A stretch of DNA of 64,000 bases, taken from contig NZ_CP009630.1 of assembly GCF_000959445.1 (NCBI RefSeq), positions 620,001 to 684,000 of the forward strand. The letters are read 5' to 3'. The translations under genes and the position numbers were made by a program. Position 1 is the stretch's first letter; each line of letters opens with the position of its first letter. This DNA is from Burkholderia vietnamiensis LMG 10929 (GTDB taxonomy: Bacteria; Pseudomonadota; Gammaproteobacteria; Burkholderiales; Burkholderiaceae). Below, piece by piece: positions 25,861 through 35,039 of this stretch. The notes under the pieces were generated by a model. That model was not told the DNA's origin and searched no databases. It saw only the letters and a program-made list of their open reading frames with translations.

Positions 25861-26962
25861 CGCAATTTTGCTTATTGACGACCGCCCGGAAATGCTAAAT
25901 CCGTTGAAGGAGGCGGTGGAGCCACTTCTCAATGAAGGTGAGGCCGAAGTTATCGCTTGGTTACCCGAAAGAGCTGACAATGAAAGCGGCGATGCACGGG
26001 ACAAGTTCAACGAACTTATCGAGCAAAACTCGGTGGAGCTTGTTATTACAGACTACGATTTGACGCGGAGTGAGCGCGGTCTCTTTGGGCCGTCTATCGT
26101 TCAGTGGTGTCAATTCAAAAGTATCCCGGCGGGTGACTATACCAATGACCCAAAAAGGAACCACCTACCTCCAAGGCCAAATCTCTTCGAGCTTCGCGTA
26201 CCGTCTGACCCGAAGCAAACAGCAAAGTTTGTAGTTGCAGCGTTCCGTGGGTTTAGGCAAATAAGGGAGCGGCTCGAGACGGACGAATCGTTGCTCGAGA
26301 AGCGCAGTCCTTCCGCCGTTATAGCGGCAATACTCGGCGCTGAGGAACGTGAGCTTCAGTTTGCGCAGTACAGCACAAAATACGGCTTCTCTAATAGCGC
26401 ACTTCTTGCTCATCTGATGCCGCCAGCGGAAACTCATACGGAATCGTCACCAGAATCAAAGAGGAAGTTGCTGGCATACATTTGTGGGCACTTGCTTCTG
26501 AATTCGATATTAAAGTACCCGGGGCCAATTCTAGATATGCCGGCACTGGCCGCTTATGTCGCCGTTGCAGTCGATGCTGAGCAAGCCACTCTGACGGAGA
26601 TATTCGCTCGTGCGAGGTATAATGGCCCTTTTTCGGACTTGGCCCAGTATTATTGGACGTCGGAAGTCGACGAGATATTGGAAGAATTGTCGCCAGAGGA
26701 CGAAGGGTCGATTTCTGCAGATTCAATCGGTGGCATAAATAGGCGCATTTTGGAAGCAAAGGTTGGTCGAAAGCTCACACGCCATAACTGTGAGCGGTGC
26801 GGCGGTGAGCGCGGAGGCTTTATTTGCCCGCTGACAAAGAAGGTTGTTTGTCAACTTGGAGAGTGCTCGTCACCCTCAAATAGCTGGACACCGGAAGGCG
26901 CTCGCTTCTGCCGTATAGAGCGCGTCTTCTTTGATGAGTGGGCTCCGATACTAGACCTGTAG
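25853..26962 (+). CDS. Receiver-domain protein with cysteine-rich C terminus
   Basis: A 369-residue protein starting within the kinase gene (8-bp overlap), so translationally coupled to it. Residues 1-130 look like a CheY-type receiver: ILLIDDRPE with paired acids D9/D10, and VELVITDYDLT with candidate phospho-acceptor D67; the conserved Lys is less clear. There is no recognisable DNA-binding output domain. The middle is helical, and the C terminus (about 325-355) has CERCGG, CPLTKKVVC and GEC, a possible zinc site. It is most likely the cognate partner of the soluble histidine kinase; the output mechanism is unknown. Confidence 0.72.
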   Translation: MTSAILLIDDRPEMLNPLKEAVEPLLNEGEAEVIAWLPERADNESGDARDKFNELIEQNSVELVITDYDLTRSERGLFGPSIVQWCQFKSIPAGDYTNDPKRNHLPPRPNLFELRVPSDPKQTAKFVVAAFRGFRQIRERLETDESLLEKRSPSAVIAAILGAEERELQFAQYSTKYGFSNSALLAHLMPPAETHTESSPESKRKLLAYICGHLLLNSILKYPGPILDMPALAAYVAVAVDAEQATLTEIFARARYNGPFSDLAQYYWTSEVDEILEELSPEDEGSISADSIGGINRRILEAKVGRKLTRHNCERCGGERGGFICPLTKKVVCQLGECSSPSNSWTPEGARFCRIERVFFDEWAPILDL

Positions 26963-26975
26963 GTAATGTAAGACG

Positions 26976-27707
26976 ATGGATAATAACGATAGGACCGCGT
27001 TGCAGCAGCTGGCAACGGTTTGGGACAATACAATGTCGTTTCTCGACCGGCTGAATTCATCAATTTCAGTCATGCCGAAATCTGGATTTTCGGTTCTTGA
27101 ACACTCCACCGACCTTGGATTTCCAAACGATATCTGCCTTCGTATAAAACCGGTTGTGTTTAATCTCCCAGAGAAGGCAAGTCATGCGACGGACCGGAGT
27201 CTGTTTGTGATGCTGCAAGGGAGGATAACTTTTGATAGGCAGCTCTACAAGACCGACAAGGAATTGCAGGCAGTCGCCTTTTCTACGGAGGTTGGCTACT
27301 TCCGCCAACGTAAGCGGGCACTAACGCATGTTTTCGGTGCTCATTTTGATATGGCGCCGAACGAGCCAGGGCACCCCGTTTATCATGGACAAATCAAGAG
27401 CTTTTCCAAATGGTACGACGAGTTCAAAGGACAGGCGCTTTTTCCAGAGAATTGCGAGTTATCGGACAGTTTGGGGAGCATACTTGCTAACGTCCGTATT
27501 CCTTCGGCGCATATGGACCCGTTTTCATATGTCCTTCAACTCGGCGCAGACCATCTCATTTGGCGGGACTCGGCCGAAGCTGAGAAGCGAACATTCGCAG
27601 AGCTAAGGAACAGTAGTATGAGGATAAAGGGAAATGCCAATAGGCTCGCTCAGTTCACGCCGGACGCACTGAAATGCTTGCGCTCGCCGCATTGGTATCC
27701 GGCGTAG
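26976..27707 (+). CDS. Operon-terminal protein of unknown function
   Basis: A 243-residue protein, 13 bp after the receiver gene, so the last member of the operon. I do not recognise it with confidence. Residues about 115-145 show HFDMAPNEPGHPVYHGQI, spaced His/Asp residues on what look like beta strands, followed by VRIPSAHMDPFSYVLQLGADHLIW. The H/D-x-D...HP..H then R-I-P...P...L order is reminiscent of DUF2290-type proteins, but the resemblance is weak. As the only gene of the operon without an assigned domain it is the best candidate for the effector. Confidence 0.6.
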   Translation: MDNNDRTALQQLATVWDNTMSFLDRLNSSISVMPKSGFSVLEHSTDLGFPNDICLRIKPVVFNLPEKASHATDRSLFVMLQGRITFDRQLYKTDKELQAVAFSTEVGYFRQRKRALTHVFGAHFDMAPNEPGHPVYHGQIKSFSKWYDEFKGQALFPENCELSDSLGSILANVRIPSAHMDPFSYVLQLGADHLIWRDSAEAEKRTFAELRNSSMRIKGNANRLAQFTPDALKCLRSPHWYPA

Positions 27708-27936
27708 TAGCACGCGCACAAGTATTGAATGGTGAGCATTAACTCCGCAAGCCTTGTGTGGCAATTCGCCCTTGTCGATGTTTGTGACCTTTGCTGTGGA
27801 GCAGTTAGTGCTCTCACGGGCAAGAAATTAAGGGAGCCACGCACGGCTGTCTCCGATTAAGCGAGCGTCGAGTAATGTAGGCGAAGCGGTATGCCGCCTG
27901 GCCTACAACGAGCAGAGCGACCAACACAGGATATCG

Positions 27937-28776
27937 TTAACCTCTAACCCTGAATGATTGTCTGACGAGCAGGAAGAAACCACCTTCTACGAACCCGATG
28001 CTTTCGCCAGTCTGGTGCACTTGCTGGTACAGACGTAGGTGCCGCATGAACAATTGGTATCCACGCGGGTTCAGCGCATACCCCAATCCTCCGCTGAGGA
28101 CTCCGTCCAAAACGGAGAATCGTTCCGGCTGAAGCATCCTGAGGTGCTTGCTCGCAAACGATACGTCGAGGCCTTTTATCTCTGTTCCTTTTTCGATAGC
28201 AAAAGCGTCGGAAGAACTCGGCACTGCGAGGAGCCATTGCGCAAGCGTCGCTCCAAGTTGCCGACCATGGTAGAGCGGAAGTTTGCCCCAGACTCGTTGA
28301 CCGCCACCCCAGTCATGAACAGCTTGGCTAAACTCAAAGATATCCGACTCCGTTGCTCGTCCAGCTTCGATAGAAGCGAGCAGTGACGCTCCAATCTTTT
28401 CGGTGCCTATCGTTTTCGCATCGTGCTTTTGTTGGTCAATAGCGGCCGATAGAGCTGCCCCCGTATGAAGGAACGAAGCAAAGTCAAATATCTCCGAAAC
28501 GTAGCATCCACGAACACGGTCGAAGTCGCCGACCGTGCACATTACTCCGTCCTTATTCCGATATGGCCATGATGTCGTCGTTGACCGAAGCACAGCATCG
28601 TGGCAAATCGGGCAAACTTCAACCCAACCGTTACCGGCTACCTTGTGCCGACGCAGTGGGTGCTTTTCAGGGAGGTTGCGCAACGCGCGACGCAACGTAC
28701 GTCCGCTAATGTGCCCGGTGTGTTCGTGCCCACAGTGGTCGCGCCCTTGTAACGAGGGGAAATAGTTCATAGGCAA
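27937..28776 (-). CDS. OGG-fold-like protein with N-terminal zinc-ribbon-like Cys/His motifs
   Basis: A 279-residue protein. The N terminus has CGHEHTGH and, further on, VCPICHDAV, a probable metal-binding module. The C-terminal half resembles the OGG-like fold family: FEFSQAVHDWGGGQRVWGKL, then LDVSFASKHLRMLQPERFSVLDGVLSGGLGYAL, the F-x-S-K-x-L-x-x-L-x-P-x-x-F-x-x-x-D signature of helix-hairpin-helix glycosylase relatives. The Asp of VLDG would correspond to the catalytic acid, though a nucleophilic Lys is not certain. It could act on modified DNA bases; this is inference. It lies convergent with the methyltransferase operon. Confidence 0.55.
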   Translation of the reverse strand: MPMNYFPSLQGRDHCGHEHTGHISGRTLRRALRNLPEKHPLRRHKVAGNGWVEVCPICHDAVLRSTTTSWPYRNKDGVMCTVGDFDRVRGCYVSEIFDFASFLHTGAALSAAIDQQKHDAKTIGTEKIGASLLASIEAGRATESDIFEFSQAVHDWGGGQRVWGKLPLYHGRQLGATLAQWLLAVPSSSDAFAIEKGTEIKGLDVSFASKHLRMLQPERFSVLDGVLSGGLGYALNPRGYQLFMRHLRLYQQVHQTGESIGFVEGGFFLLVRQSFRVRG

Positions 28777-28967
28777 TTTGAAGGCTCGTTTATCTTATCG
28801 CAATGGGGCGGCGATTGCGCGACGTGGTCGCGGTCGGTTGAGTGACGCCGCGAAGGCTTCCGCATGCCGCGTGGTGCCGCTATTGCCTCCCCAAGCTTCC
28901 TGCTGGCAGGGCTTTAGTTGAGAGGCGCACATGCTCGAGAGCTCGATACTCCGAGCACGACGCTAGC

Positions 28968-29507
28968 TTACGTCGACAAACGGTTTCGCCATTCATCCAA
29001 CGCTGGCCCCCAGTGGTTGTACTCTGTCAAGCAGTGGATTAGCTCGTCGGCCAGTTCTTCCCGCCGAATAAATTCGTCGTCGCTTACCACCCAACCAACA
29101 CCCTTACCAACGGCGAATCCTGGCCTTGCAATAGAGTGACCGCCCTTGAATTTCTTCGCGGCTTCCAATTTGGCGAGTGGCACTCGGACCTTGGCGAAGT
29201 TGGCGACGAGAGCGCGATACATAGCGAGTTGGGGATGCTCGTTTTTATCAAGCTGCTGACGGAAGGTACGGATAAGTTCATACGCGCCCATCACCCACAG
29301 TTGCGACATTGTGAAGTGGTCATTGAGGCGGTCGTAGTCTTCGACCGTACGTTGAGAATGTTCGGGCAGGCGTGCGACCCATTTGTCCTCCTCCACAAGC
29401 TTAGCGTCGAGCCTCGCCAATCCTTTCAAGACTTCGTACATCCACTTATTCACGTTCTGGACGAGAATCATAGGGATGCCCCACTGCGCCAACCTTTCCT
29501 TGTCCAT
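28968..29507 (-). CDS. Helical protein of unknown function
   Basis: A 179-residue protein, mostly helical, that I do not recognise. A central segment DYDRLNDHFTMSQLWVMGAYELIRTFRQQ and RVPLAKLEAAKKFKGGHS gives an all-alpha core that could be HEPN-like, but no R-x4-H motif is seen. It lies 190 bp upstream of, and in the same orientation as, the OGG-fold-like gene and may be co-expressed with it. Confidence 0.55.
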   Translation of the reverse strand: MDKERLAQWGIPMILVQNVNKWMYEVLKGLARLDAKLVEEDKWVARLPEHSQRTVEDYDRLNDHFTMSQLWVMGAYELIRTFRQQLDKNEHPQLAMYRALVANFAKVRVPLAKLEAAKKFKGGHSIARPGFAVGKGVGWVVSDDEFIRREELADELIHCLTEYNHWGPALDEWRNRLST

Positions 29508-29866
29508 GTGCCTTCAGGGTCCTTGTACTAAATTAGTAGGATACGTCGTGGCCGTCTTTGCTTAGCCTTGCGTATGTCTTGCGCTGGGGGTGCATGGTTG
29601 AAAGGAAAGCACGCCCGGCAATCGCCCTTCTGCTGGATATCGGCACTCCGTCGTCAAGCTTGAATGGTCAAGCCCTCCGTATCATGGCTCTAAGGTGTCA
29701 GCCGGAGTTGCGACCGCCCTAACGGACAACGGTCTTCACCGCCGACCCATCCTCACCTAACGTGCATGTTCTCGTAGACGCGGTGCCCGTAGTTGTTGAT
29801 GTCCCGTGCCTGATTAGAGAATGGAGTCGCTATCGGTCGTCGACGCCGTTCAACTTGCGTACAGCC
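29508..29866. other. Gap left of the IS21 element
   Basis: About 360 bp with island-type base composition and no supported gene. It could contain sequence that once continued the gene interrupted at 32348. Reading leftward across the IS junction, the PIN frame would stop after about six codons (ERLYAS then TGA). Confidence 0.4.
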
Positions 29867-29938
29867 TGTTGATTTTCACCGAATCTTGACCCACCGTTTT
29901 CATCTAAATCTGACCCACCCCGAGACAGCGTAGTACAT

Positions 29939-30736
29939 CTATTCCGGTGTGGATAACTCCTCATTGCCTGCTGCTTTTGCTGCTCTCTTTCTGGTTGCCT
30001 TCGCCTTGGCAGAACTGGACTTGAAGCGCCAGGATTCATTGCCCGTTTCGACGATGTGGCAGTGATGGGTGACGCGGTCCAGCAGCGCCGTCGTCATCTT
30101 TGCGTCCCCGAACACGGTCGCCCACTCGCCGAAGCTGAGGTTGGTGGTGATCACGACACTCGTGTGTTCATACAGCTTCGAGAGCAAGTAGAACAGCAAT
30201 GCGCCACCGGTCTGGCTGAACGGCAGGTAGCCCAGTTCGTCGAGGATTACCAGGTCGACGTACATCAGCTTATGGGCGATCTGGCCTTGTTTGCCGATGG
30301 ACTTCTCCTGCTCCAGTGCGTTGGTCAGCTCGACGGTCGAGAAGTAGCGCACGCGCTTGCCGTGGCGCTGCACGGCCTCAATTCCGATCGCTGAGGCGAG
30401 GTGCGTTTTGCCGGTGCCGGGGCCACCGATGAACACGACGTTGTGTGCGCTTGCGAGGAACGACAGGTCACTGAGTTCTCGAACCAGCGCTTCGTCGACG
30501 TGCGCCTGCGCGAAGTCGAAGCCCTTCAGGTCGCGGTGAGCCGGGAAGCGAGCGGCGGTCATCTGATAGGCGATCGAGCGCACCTGTCGCTCCGCCGTCT
30601 CAGCCATCAGCAGTTGCTTCATGAAGCGCTCCGGGTCGAACTCCGTGTGACGCGACTGCGCCAGCAGCTCTGGCCAGGTGCTCGCCATGCCATGCAGTTT
30701 GAGCCCCTTGAGTTGGGCGGCGATGTCGTTAGACAT
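29939..30736 (-). CDS. istB: IstB-like transposition ATPase (IS21)
   Basis: A 265-residue AAA+ ATPase that helps the IstA transposase select and bind target DNA. Walker A is [18 protein letters not shown], Walker [13 protein letters not shown], followed by [19 protein letters not shown] (sensor 1 / Arg region), all in the IstB/DnaC-like order. The C-terminal Lys/Ala-rich tail is normal. Its start overlaps the istA stop region by 8 bp, indicating coupled translation. Confidence 0.95.
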   Translation of the reverse strand: MSNDIAAQLKGLKLHGMASTWPELLAQSRHTEFDPERFMKQLLMAETAERQVRSIAYQMTAARFPAHRDLKGFDFAQAHVDEALVRELSDLSFLASAHNVVFIGGPGTGKTHLASAIGIEAVQRHGKRVRYFSTVELTNALEQEKSIGKQGQIAHKLMYVDLVILDELGYLPFSQTGGALLFYLLSKLYEHTSVVITTNLSFGEWATVFGDAKMTTALLDRVTHHCHIVETGNESWRFKSSSAKAKATRKRAAKAAGNEELSTPE

Positions 30737-32243
30737 GACGGTCCTCCGGTGGGTTGGCGCGCAGGGTTTCGTAGCGGCTCACGTCGGCAGCCGGCTCTTC
30801 GGTGAGCTGGAGTTTCGTCGTCGCGAGGTTGGTACTCGTGGTGGGCGCCTTCAACCGGCTCAGCACGTTCAGAACGTGCTCCCCACTGGGGCGTCCCGAG
30901 TCCAGCGCTGCCTGCACAGCAAGCAGCACGGCATCGAGTCCGTGTTCGCGCACCGCGGCGAGCACCTGCGTCATGATGCGATCGCCTCCCGGGTGCTTCA
31001 GTAGGTGGCGCTGCAACTGCTGCAGCGGCTGTGGCATCGTGACGAACGGAGCACCATTGCGCAACGCGCCGGGTTTGCGCTCGACCAGCGTGATGTAATG
31101 GCGCCAGTCGTAGAAGGTCATGTGCCGCTCGAAGCTGCGTTCGTGGCGTGCGATCTCCTGGGCGTCGGCGACGACGCTGAGATATGCCGGATAGCAGCGC
31201 ACGCTCACCAGCTGGTTCGTATACTCGGTGGGCACGCTGTAGCGGTTGCGCTGAAAGTGGATGAGGCTGGTCGACGACACCCGCAGCGTCTGCTCGACAT
31301 AGCCGTCGAACGGGCGTGGATTGGGCATCAGCCTGGTGCGCTCGTCCTGCAGCACGTCCTCGACCGTCAGCTCGGGCCACTGCGGGTGCCGCATCTGCCA
31401 GGCCTGACGACACTGGCCCGCGACCCATTCGTTCAGAAGCTCCAGCGTTTCCCAGCGTCGTAGCGCAGCCTCGTGCCAGATCTGGCGGCGCCGGTCCTGC
31501 ACGTTCTTCTCAACGATGCCCTTCTCCCAGCCGGCGGCACGGTTGCAGAATTCCGGCTCGAACAGGTAATGGCCGCACATTGCCTCGAAGCGGGCGTTGA
31601 CCGCGCGCTCCTTGCCGCGGCCGACCTTGTCCACGGCGGTCTTCATGTTGTCGTAGATGCCGCGGCGCGGCACGCCGCCGAACGCGGCGAATGCGCGGGC
31701 GTGCGCATCGAACAGCATCTCGTGACTCTGGGTCGGATAGGCGACCAGCCAGAACGCCCGGCTGGCATTGAGCTTGACGTGGGCGACCTCCAGGCGTCGC
31801 CGCAACCCGCCGATGAAGGCGTATTCGCAGCTCCAGTCAAACTGGAATGCTTCGCCGGGTTCGAAGGCCAGCGGTACATAGGCCTTCCTGCGCGGTGCTT
31901 CAGCCTGCTCCTCGTGCCAGCGTCTCACGAAGGCGCTGACGCGGCCGTAGCTGCCGGCGTAGCCCTCGCCGCGGATGGCCTCGAACATGAACCGGGCCGT
32001 GCGCCGGTCACGCTTCGGGCGATGACTGTCTGCCCGCAGCCAGCCCGTCAGTTGCGCGGCCCACTCGTCGACGACGCTCGGGCTGACGCGCTTCGGGTAC
32101 TTCGGCTCAACGGCATCCGTTTGCCGAAGCCAGCTGCGCACCGTGTTCCGGGACAGGCCCGTGCGCCTCGCAATCTCGCGCAGCGGGACCTTCTCGCGGA
32201 AATACATCCGCCTGATCTTGGCCAATATGCCCACCGTGATCAC
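30729..32243 (-). CDS. istA: IstA transposase (IS21)
   Basis: A 504-residue DDE transposase. The N-terminal HTH ([22 protein letters not shown]) binds the ends. The rve-type catalytic core shows [18 protein letters not shown] (first Asp), [13 protein letters not shown] (second Asp) and [19 protein letters not shown] (Glu), followed by the IstA C-terminal domain. Length and order match complete family members, so the element may be active. Confidence 0.95.
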   Translation of the reverse strand: MITVGILAKIRRMYFREKVPLREIARRTGLSRNTVRSWLRQTDAVEPKYPKRVSPSVVDEWAAQLTGWLRADSHRPKRDRRTARFMFEAIRGEGYAGSYGRVSAFVRRWHEEQAEAPRRKAYVPLAFEPGEAFQFDWSCEYAFIGGLRRRLEVAHVKLNASRAFWLVAYPTQSHEMLFDAHARAFAAFGGVPRRGIYDNMKTAVDKVGRGKERAVNARFEAMCGHYLFEPEFCNRAAGWEKGIVEKNVQDRRRQIWHEAALRRWETLELLNEWVAGQCRQAWQMRHPQWPELTVEDVLQDERTRLMPNPRPFDGYVEQTLRVSSTSLIHFQRNRYSVPTEYTNQLVSVRCYPAYLSVVADAQEIARHERSFERHMTFYDWRHYITLVERKPGALRNGAPFVTMPQPLQQLQRHLLKHPGGDRIMTQVLAAVREHGLDAVLLAVQAALDSGRPSGEHVLNVLSRLKAPTTSTNLATTKLQLTEEPAADVSRYETLRANPPEDRHV

Positions 32244-32325
32244 CTCTGTATCCCCTGCTCAAAGATTGAGCAGGGCATTCAATCACGTGGGTCAAAATTC
32301 GATGAAAATTACAGCCTCAGGTGGG

Positions 32326-32823
32326 TCAGTTCTGCGTGGACATCAACAGTTCTTGGCTTCCGAGCGCACCACGCGCTCCCTTGAAGCGAGTTTCTATTAG
32401 GGAGAGAGACGACCCCTTGCGCGACTCATCAAGCTCAAGCACCAAATCTCGCACGAAATTTGCAAAATTTTCTGGAAGGAGCTCCTCCTTGCCAATTGCG
32501 CGGCGCGTTGCCAACTCGACAGCCATCGCCTCACCGATGGACAAAGACAGTACTGTCCTTTCTACCGCAGGCCTCAGTGGAACGAGAGAATTCCGCATGG
32601 TGTCTTTCCAGTGAGTCTCGTTTTTACTCATCTCAACGAAAGCAACGTCGGGGATAACGAAGCGAGCGCTTGGATTATCGGTGATAACGGCTTGCAGTTC
32701 CGGCTTACGCATCCGGTTTTGGTCGACGACATACGATGACACTTGGACACTCAAATATTTGTTGGTTGGGCATTTTCCCGTCGGGGACTTCAATTCATCG
32801 TTTGGGTGGCGACATTGCCTCAA
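32326..32823 (-). CDS. PIN-like domain protein, 3' end replaced by IS21
   Basis: A 165-residue frame. YVVDQNRMRKPEL gives the PIN-type D-x-N start, and FVIPDVAFVEMSK the second acidic element; the downstream third acidic patch (T-x-D-x-D) is not seen. The last six residues (from about LM in LMSTQN) come from inside the IS21 right end, so the natural C terminus is lost. The start is a TTG at 32821-32823 overlapping the stop of the HNH-like gene; another TTG at 32791-32793 is possible. PIN proteins are metal-dependent nucleases, often toxins. With the upstream gene it looks like a two-gene nuclease module now disrupted. Confidence 0.6.
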   Translation of the reverse strand: MRQCRHPNDELKSPTGKCPTNKYLSVQVSSYVVDQNRMRKPELQAVITDNPSARFVIPDVAFVEMSKNETHWKDTMRNSLVPLRPAVERTVLSLSIGEAMAVELATRRAIGKEELLPENFANFVRDLVLELDESRKGSSLSLIETRFKGARGALGSQELLMSTQN

Positions 32824-33743
32824 GTCGCAGTTTTATTAAATCGCCATCCAGACCGCTCGGCTGACTTTTCAGCGCCGGTCACGTTATTATTTTTGGCGAC
32901 ATCCTGTGCAATGCGAGCTCTATTTTCCTCCGTCATTGATGCCTTCGTCGCCTCAAACCTTTCGTGAGTCGTATCAATGTAAGCCCTCAGAACATCCGGA
33001 ATTGAAACGGAGTTGCGAAAATCAATGTCTCCATTGACCAAAAGTAAGGGTGCGCTCCTCTCCTCTTCTGGCCAGTTGCCGCCAAAAATATGAAAATACA
33101 TAAACGGCAACTGAAAAACGGCAAAAAATCGGTGAGGCTCATCAAAGAACCGAATATCTTGGTTTCCGCTAGCTCTCTCCAAAATGTACGTATAATTCAA
33201 TGGAAATCCGTAATATGGCGGTTTTCCAAACATAGGTGTCAAGTAAATCTGAAAACCACATCTCTCGGAAATCAAATCTTTCTTGGCTGCAGACAAAAAT
33301 TGGTCGATAGCCCGCTTATCCTCGTCTGTCCATTCCGCGTTTCGGTTCCTCGTTGTATATAACGCTCTCCAGAATATCGAGAGTACGGCAACCCGGATAT
33401 TTTCGCTAATTCGAGTTCCTGTTTTTTGATTTTGATAATTTGCTAATTTTTTGAACAAATGCATCGACAACTCGCCTTCTAGGCGAGAGAGCCTTGTCTC
33501 ACAACAATTGCACAATAGATATTGCTTTTGACCATCTTGTTGTCTCTCGTTGATATTGTCGCTACTTCGAAGATAAGGCGTCGCCGATGAATTCTTGACC
33601 CACTCATAAACAAAACGAGGAATTATGTGCGACTCTTTGAGTGCCATATCTACTTTGTCGCAAAGAGGGCAGTCCCCGCGATGACCCGCAGTCTCCTCTT
33701 CAACGACACATTCCGATTCTTTTCCGTTAGATGCATCCGACAT
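32820..33743 (-). CDS. HNH-like (SHIIP-type) zinc-binding nuclease-like protein
   Basis: A 307-residue protein. DCPLCDKVDMALKESHIIPRFVYEWVK contains C-x2-C followed by the SHIIP core, and YLLCNCCETRLSRLEGEL the second Cys pair. This is the arrangement of a group of HNH-related proteins in which His of SH-I-I-P is the catalytic-type residue and two Cys pairs bind zinc. The rest is alpha/beta without a motif I know. It overlaps the PIN-like gene downstream (TGA/TTG), suggesting a coupled pair. Very low GC compared with the host. Confidence 0.65.
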   Translation of the reverse strand: MSDASNGKESECVVEEETAGHRGDCPLCDKVDMALKESHIIPRFVYEWVKNSSATPYLRSSDNINERQQDGQKQYLLCNCCETRLSRLEGELSMHLFKKLANYQNQKTGTRISENIRVAVLSIFWRALYTTRNRNAEWTDEDKRAIDQFLSAAKKDLISERCGFQIYLTPMFGKPPYYGFPLNYTYILERASGNQDIRFFDEPHRFFAVFQLPFMYFHIFGGNWPEEERSAPLLLVNGDIDFRNSVSIPDVLRAYIDTTHERFEATKASMTEENRARIAQDVAKNNNVTGAEKSAERSGWRFNKTAT

Positions 33744-33931
33744 AACAATTTCTTTAAAAGTAAAGCCTCGCGACTCCGTAAACTCATGATGGACAGTTGT
33801 ACGCTTACCGACTTGTGCGACGGCAACCGGTCGTGAGTCATCTCCCAGCGATTATAGGCCGTGGAGCAGCCCCGCGTATCTGAGGACACAACGACTCTCT
33901 TAAAAAACGGATAGTCTTGTACCAATCACTA

Positions 33932-34797
33932 AGAGCCGCTAACGCAACTGGATAGGGCGCGCGGCGACTTGTATCGTGCCGCGCATGGCAAGAAGAGAAA
34001 TCAGCAACGAGTTGTGGGCGGCTCTTGAACCTTTGATTCCGGAGTTTGAACATTCGGCCAAGAGCGGTCGGCGTCGGTCCGTTGACGACCGAGCAGCGTT
34101 GAATGGCATTTTGTATGTCCTGCAGAAGGGTGTTCCTTGGGAGGATTTGCCTCAGGAGCTTGGCTACGGCAGCGGCATGACATGTTGGCAACGGTTGCGC
34201 GATTGGCAGGCGGCAGGCGTGTGGGACAAGTTGCATTTGGCCATGCTGCGCCGCCTGCGCGAGCATGACCAAATCGATTGGGGGCGCGCGAGCATCGACG
34301 TTGCAAGCGTGCCCAGCCCCGGGGGGCCAGGAAACCGGCCCGAACCCGACCGACCGGGGCAAGCTAGGCAGCAAGCGACACATCATCGTCGATACGCAAG
34401 GTATCCCGTTGGCGATTACCGTGACGGGAGCGAATCGCCATGATTCGATGGCCTTCGAGTCGACGTTGGATGCAATTCCGCCCGTGCCGGGCCTCGGAGG
34501 GCGACCACGCAAGCGCCCGGACAAACTGCATGCCGACAAGGGTTACGACGGCCGTCGATGCCGCAGTGATTTGCGCCGACGCGGCATCACGGCTCGAATC
34601 GCCCGCAAAGGCATCGAGAGCAAAGACCGCCTTGGGCGTTACCGCTGGGTGGTCGAGCGGACTCACGCGTGGTTTGCCGGATTCGGCAAGCTGCGAGTCC
34701 GCTTCGAACTGCGGCTCGATATTCATACTGCGCTGCTCAAATTTGCCGCCGCCATCATTTGCTCCCGCTTCGTGGATGATTTGTGTTAGCGAACTCT
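33932..34797 (+). mobile_element. IS5-family element (IS427-like group)
   Basis: An 866-bp element with imperfect inverted ends (AGAGCCGCTAACGCAA left, AGAGTTCGCTAACACAA right, read inward) flanked by TA on both sides. It encodes one transposase in two overlapping frames. It sits about 100 bp inside the right-end repeats of the large island, between the HNH-like gene and those repeats. Confidence 0.82.
33985..34789 (+). CDS. IS5-family transposase (two frames, frameshift needed)
   Basis: The first frame (33985-34443) holds the DUF4096-type N domain (ISNELWAALEPLIPEFEH, WEDLPQELGYGSGMTCWQRLRDW). The second (34265-34789) holds the DDE core (GSKRHIIVDTQGIPLAITVTGANRHD, LHADKGYDGRRC, RYRWVVERTHAWFAGFGKLRVRFE). 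They overlap around GCCCCGGGGGGCC (about 34316-34328), where a slip on the G run would join them, as in many IS427-group elements. Whether this is a programmed shift or a disabling mutation cannot be decided here. Confidence 0.82.
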
Positions 34798-34894
34798 TAG
34801 TCCAGAGCCGGTAACGATGGGACCGTCATGCTTTGCTGTTGTTTCGACTGTGGCCGGATGGAATGAGATTGGCGGGAAACCCTTGTCCAGTAAG

Positions 34895-35039
34895 GCCCGA
34901 CAGACTTTAACGTCGCAAGATGGAGCTACGGCGCTCGGTTTAGGGTTCCCGACAGACTTTGCTCGTGTTTGTCGCTTTTCGAGGGGGCAATAAAATCAAT
35001 GGGTTACAGTTGGTTGGCCCGACAGACTTAATTGTTTCC
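34895..35039 (-). repeat. Right-end repeats of the island (3 inverted copies of the end motif)
   Basis: GCCCGACAGACTTTA (34895-34909), TCCCGACAGACTTTG (34947-34961) and GCCCGACAGACTTAATTG (35017-35034, continuing TTTCC) are reverse-complement copies of the left-end motif. Spacings are about 52 and 70 bp. The outermost copy is part of the terminal inverted repeat. Spaced copies on one side and close ones on the other resemble the asymmetric ends of Tn7-class elements. Confidence 0.8.

Larger units (their letters stand above)
29867..32348 (-). mobile_element. IS21-family insertion sequence
   Basis: The left end begins TGTTGATTTTCACCGAATCT and the right end, read inward, TGTTGATGTCCACGCAGAAC. 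Both continue into TGACCCACC repeats, the multiple terminal repeats expected for IS21. It contains istA and istB on the minus strand, overlapping by 8 bp, both intact. No target duplication is evident (flanks TACAGCC and GTTCTTG), so the element may have been involved in a rearrangement. It cuts the PIN-like gene at its right side. Confidence 0.88.
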
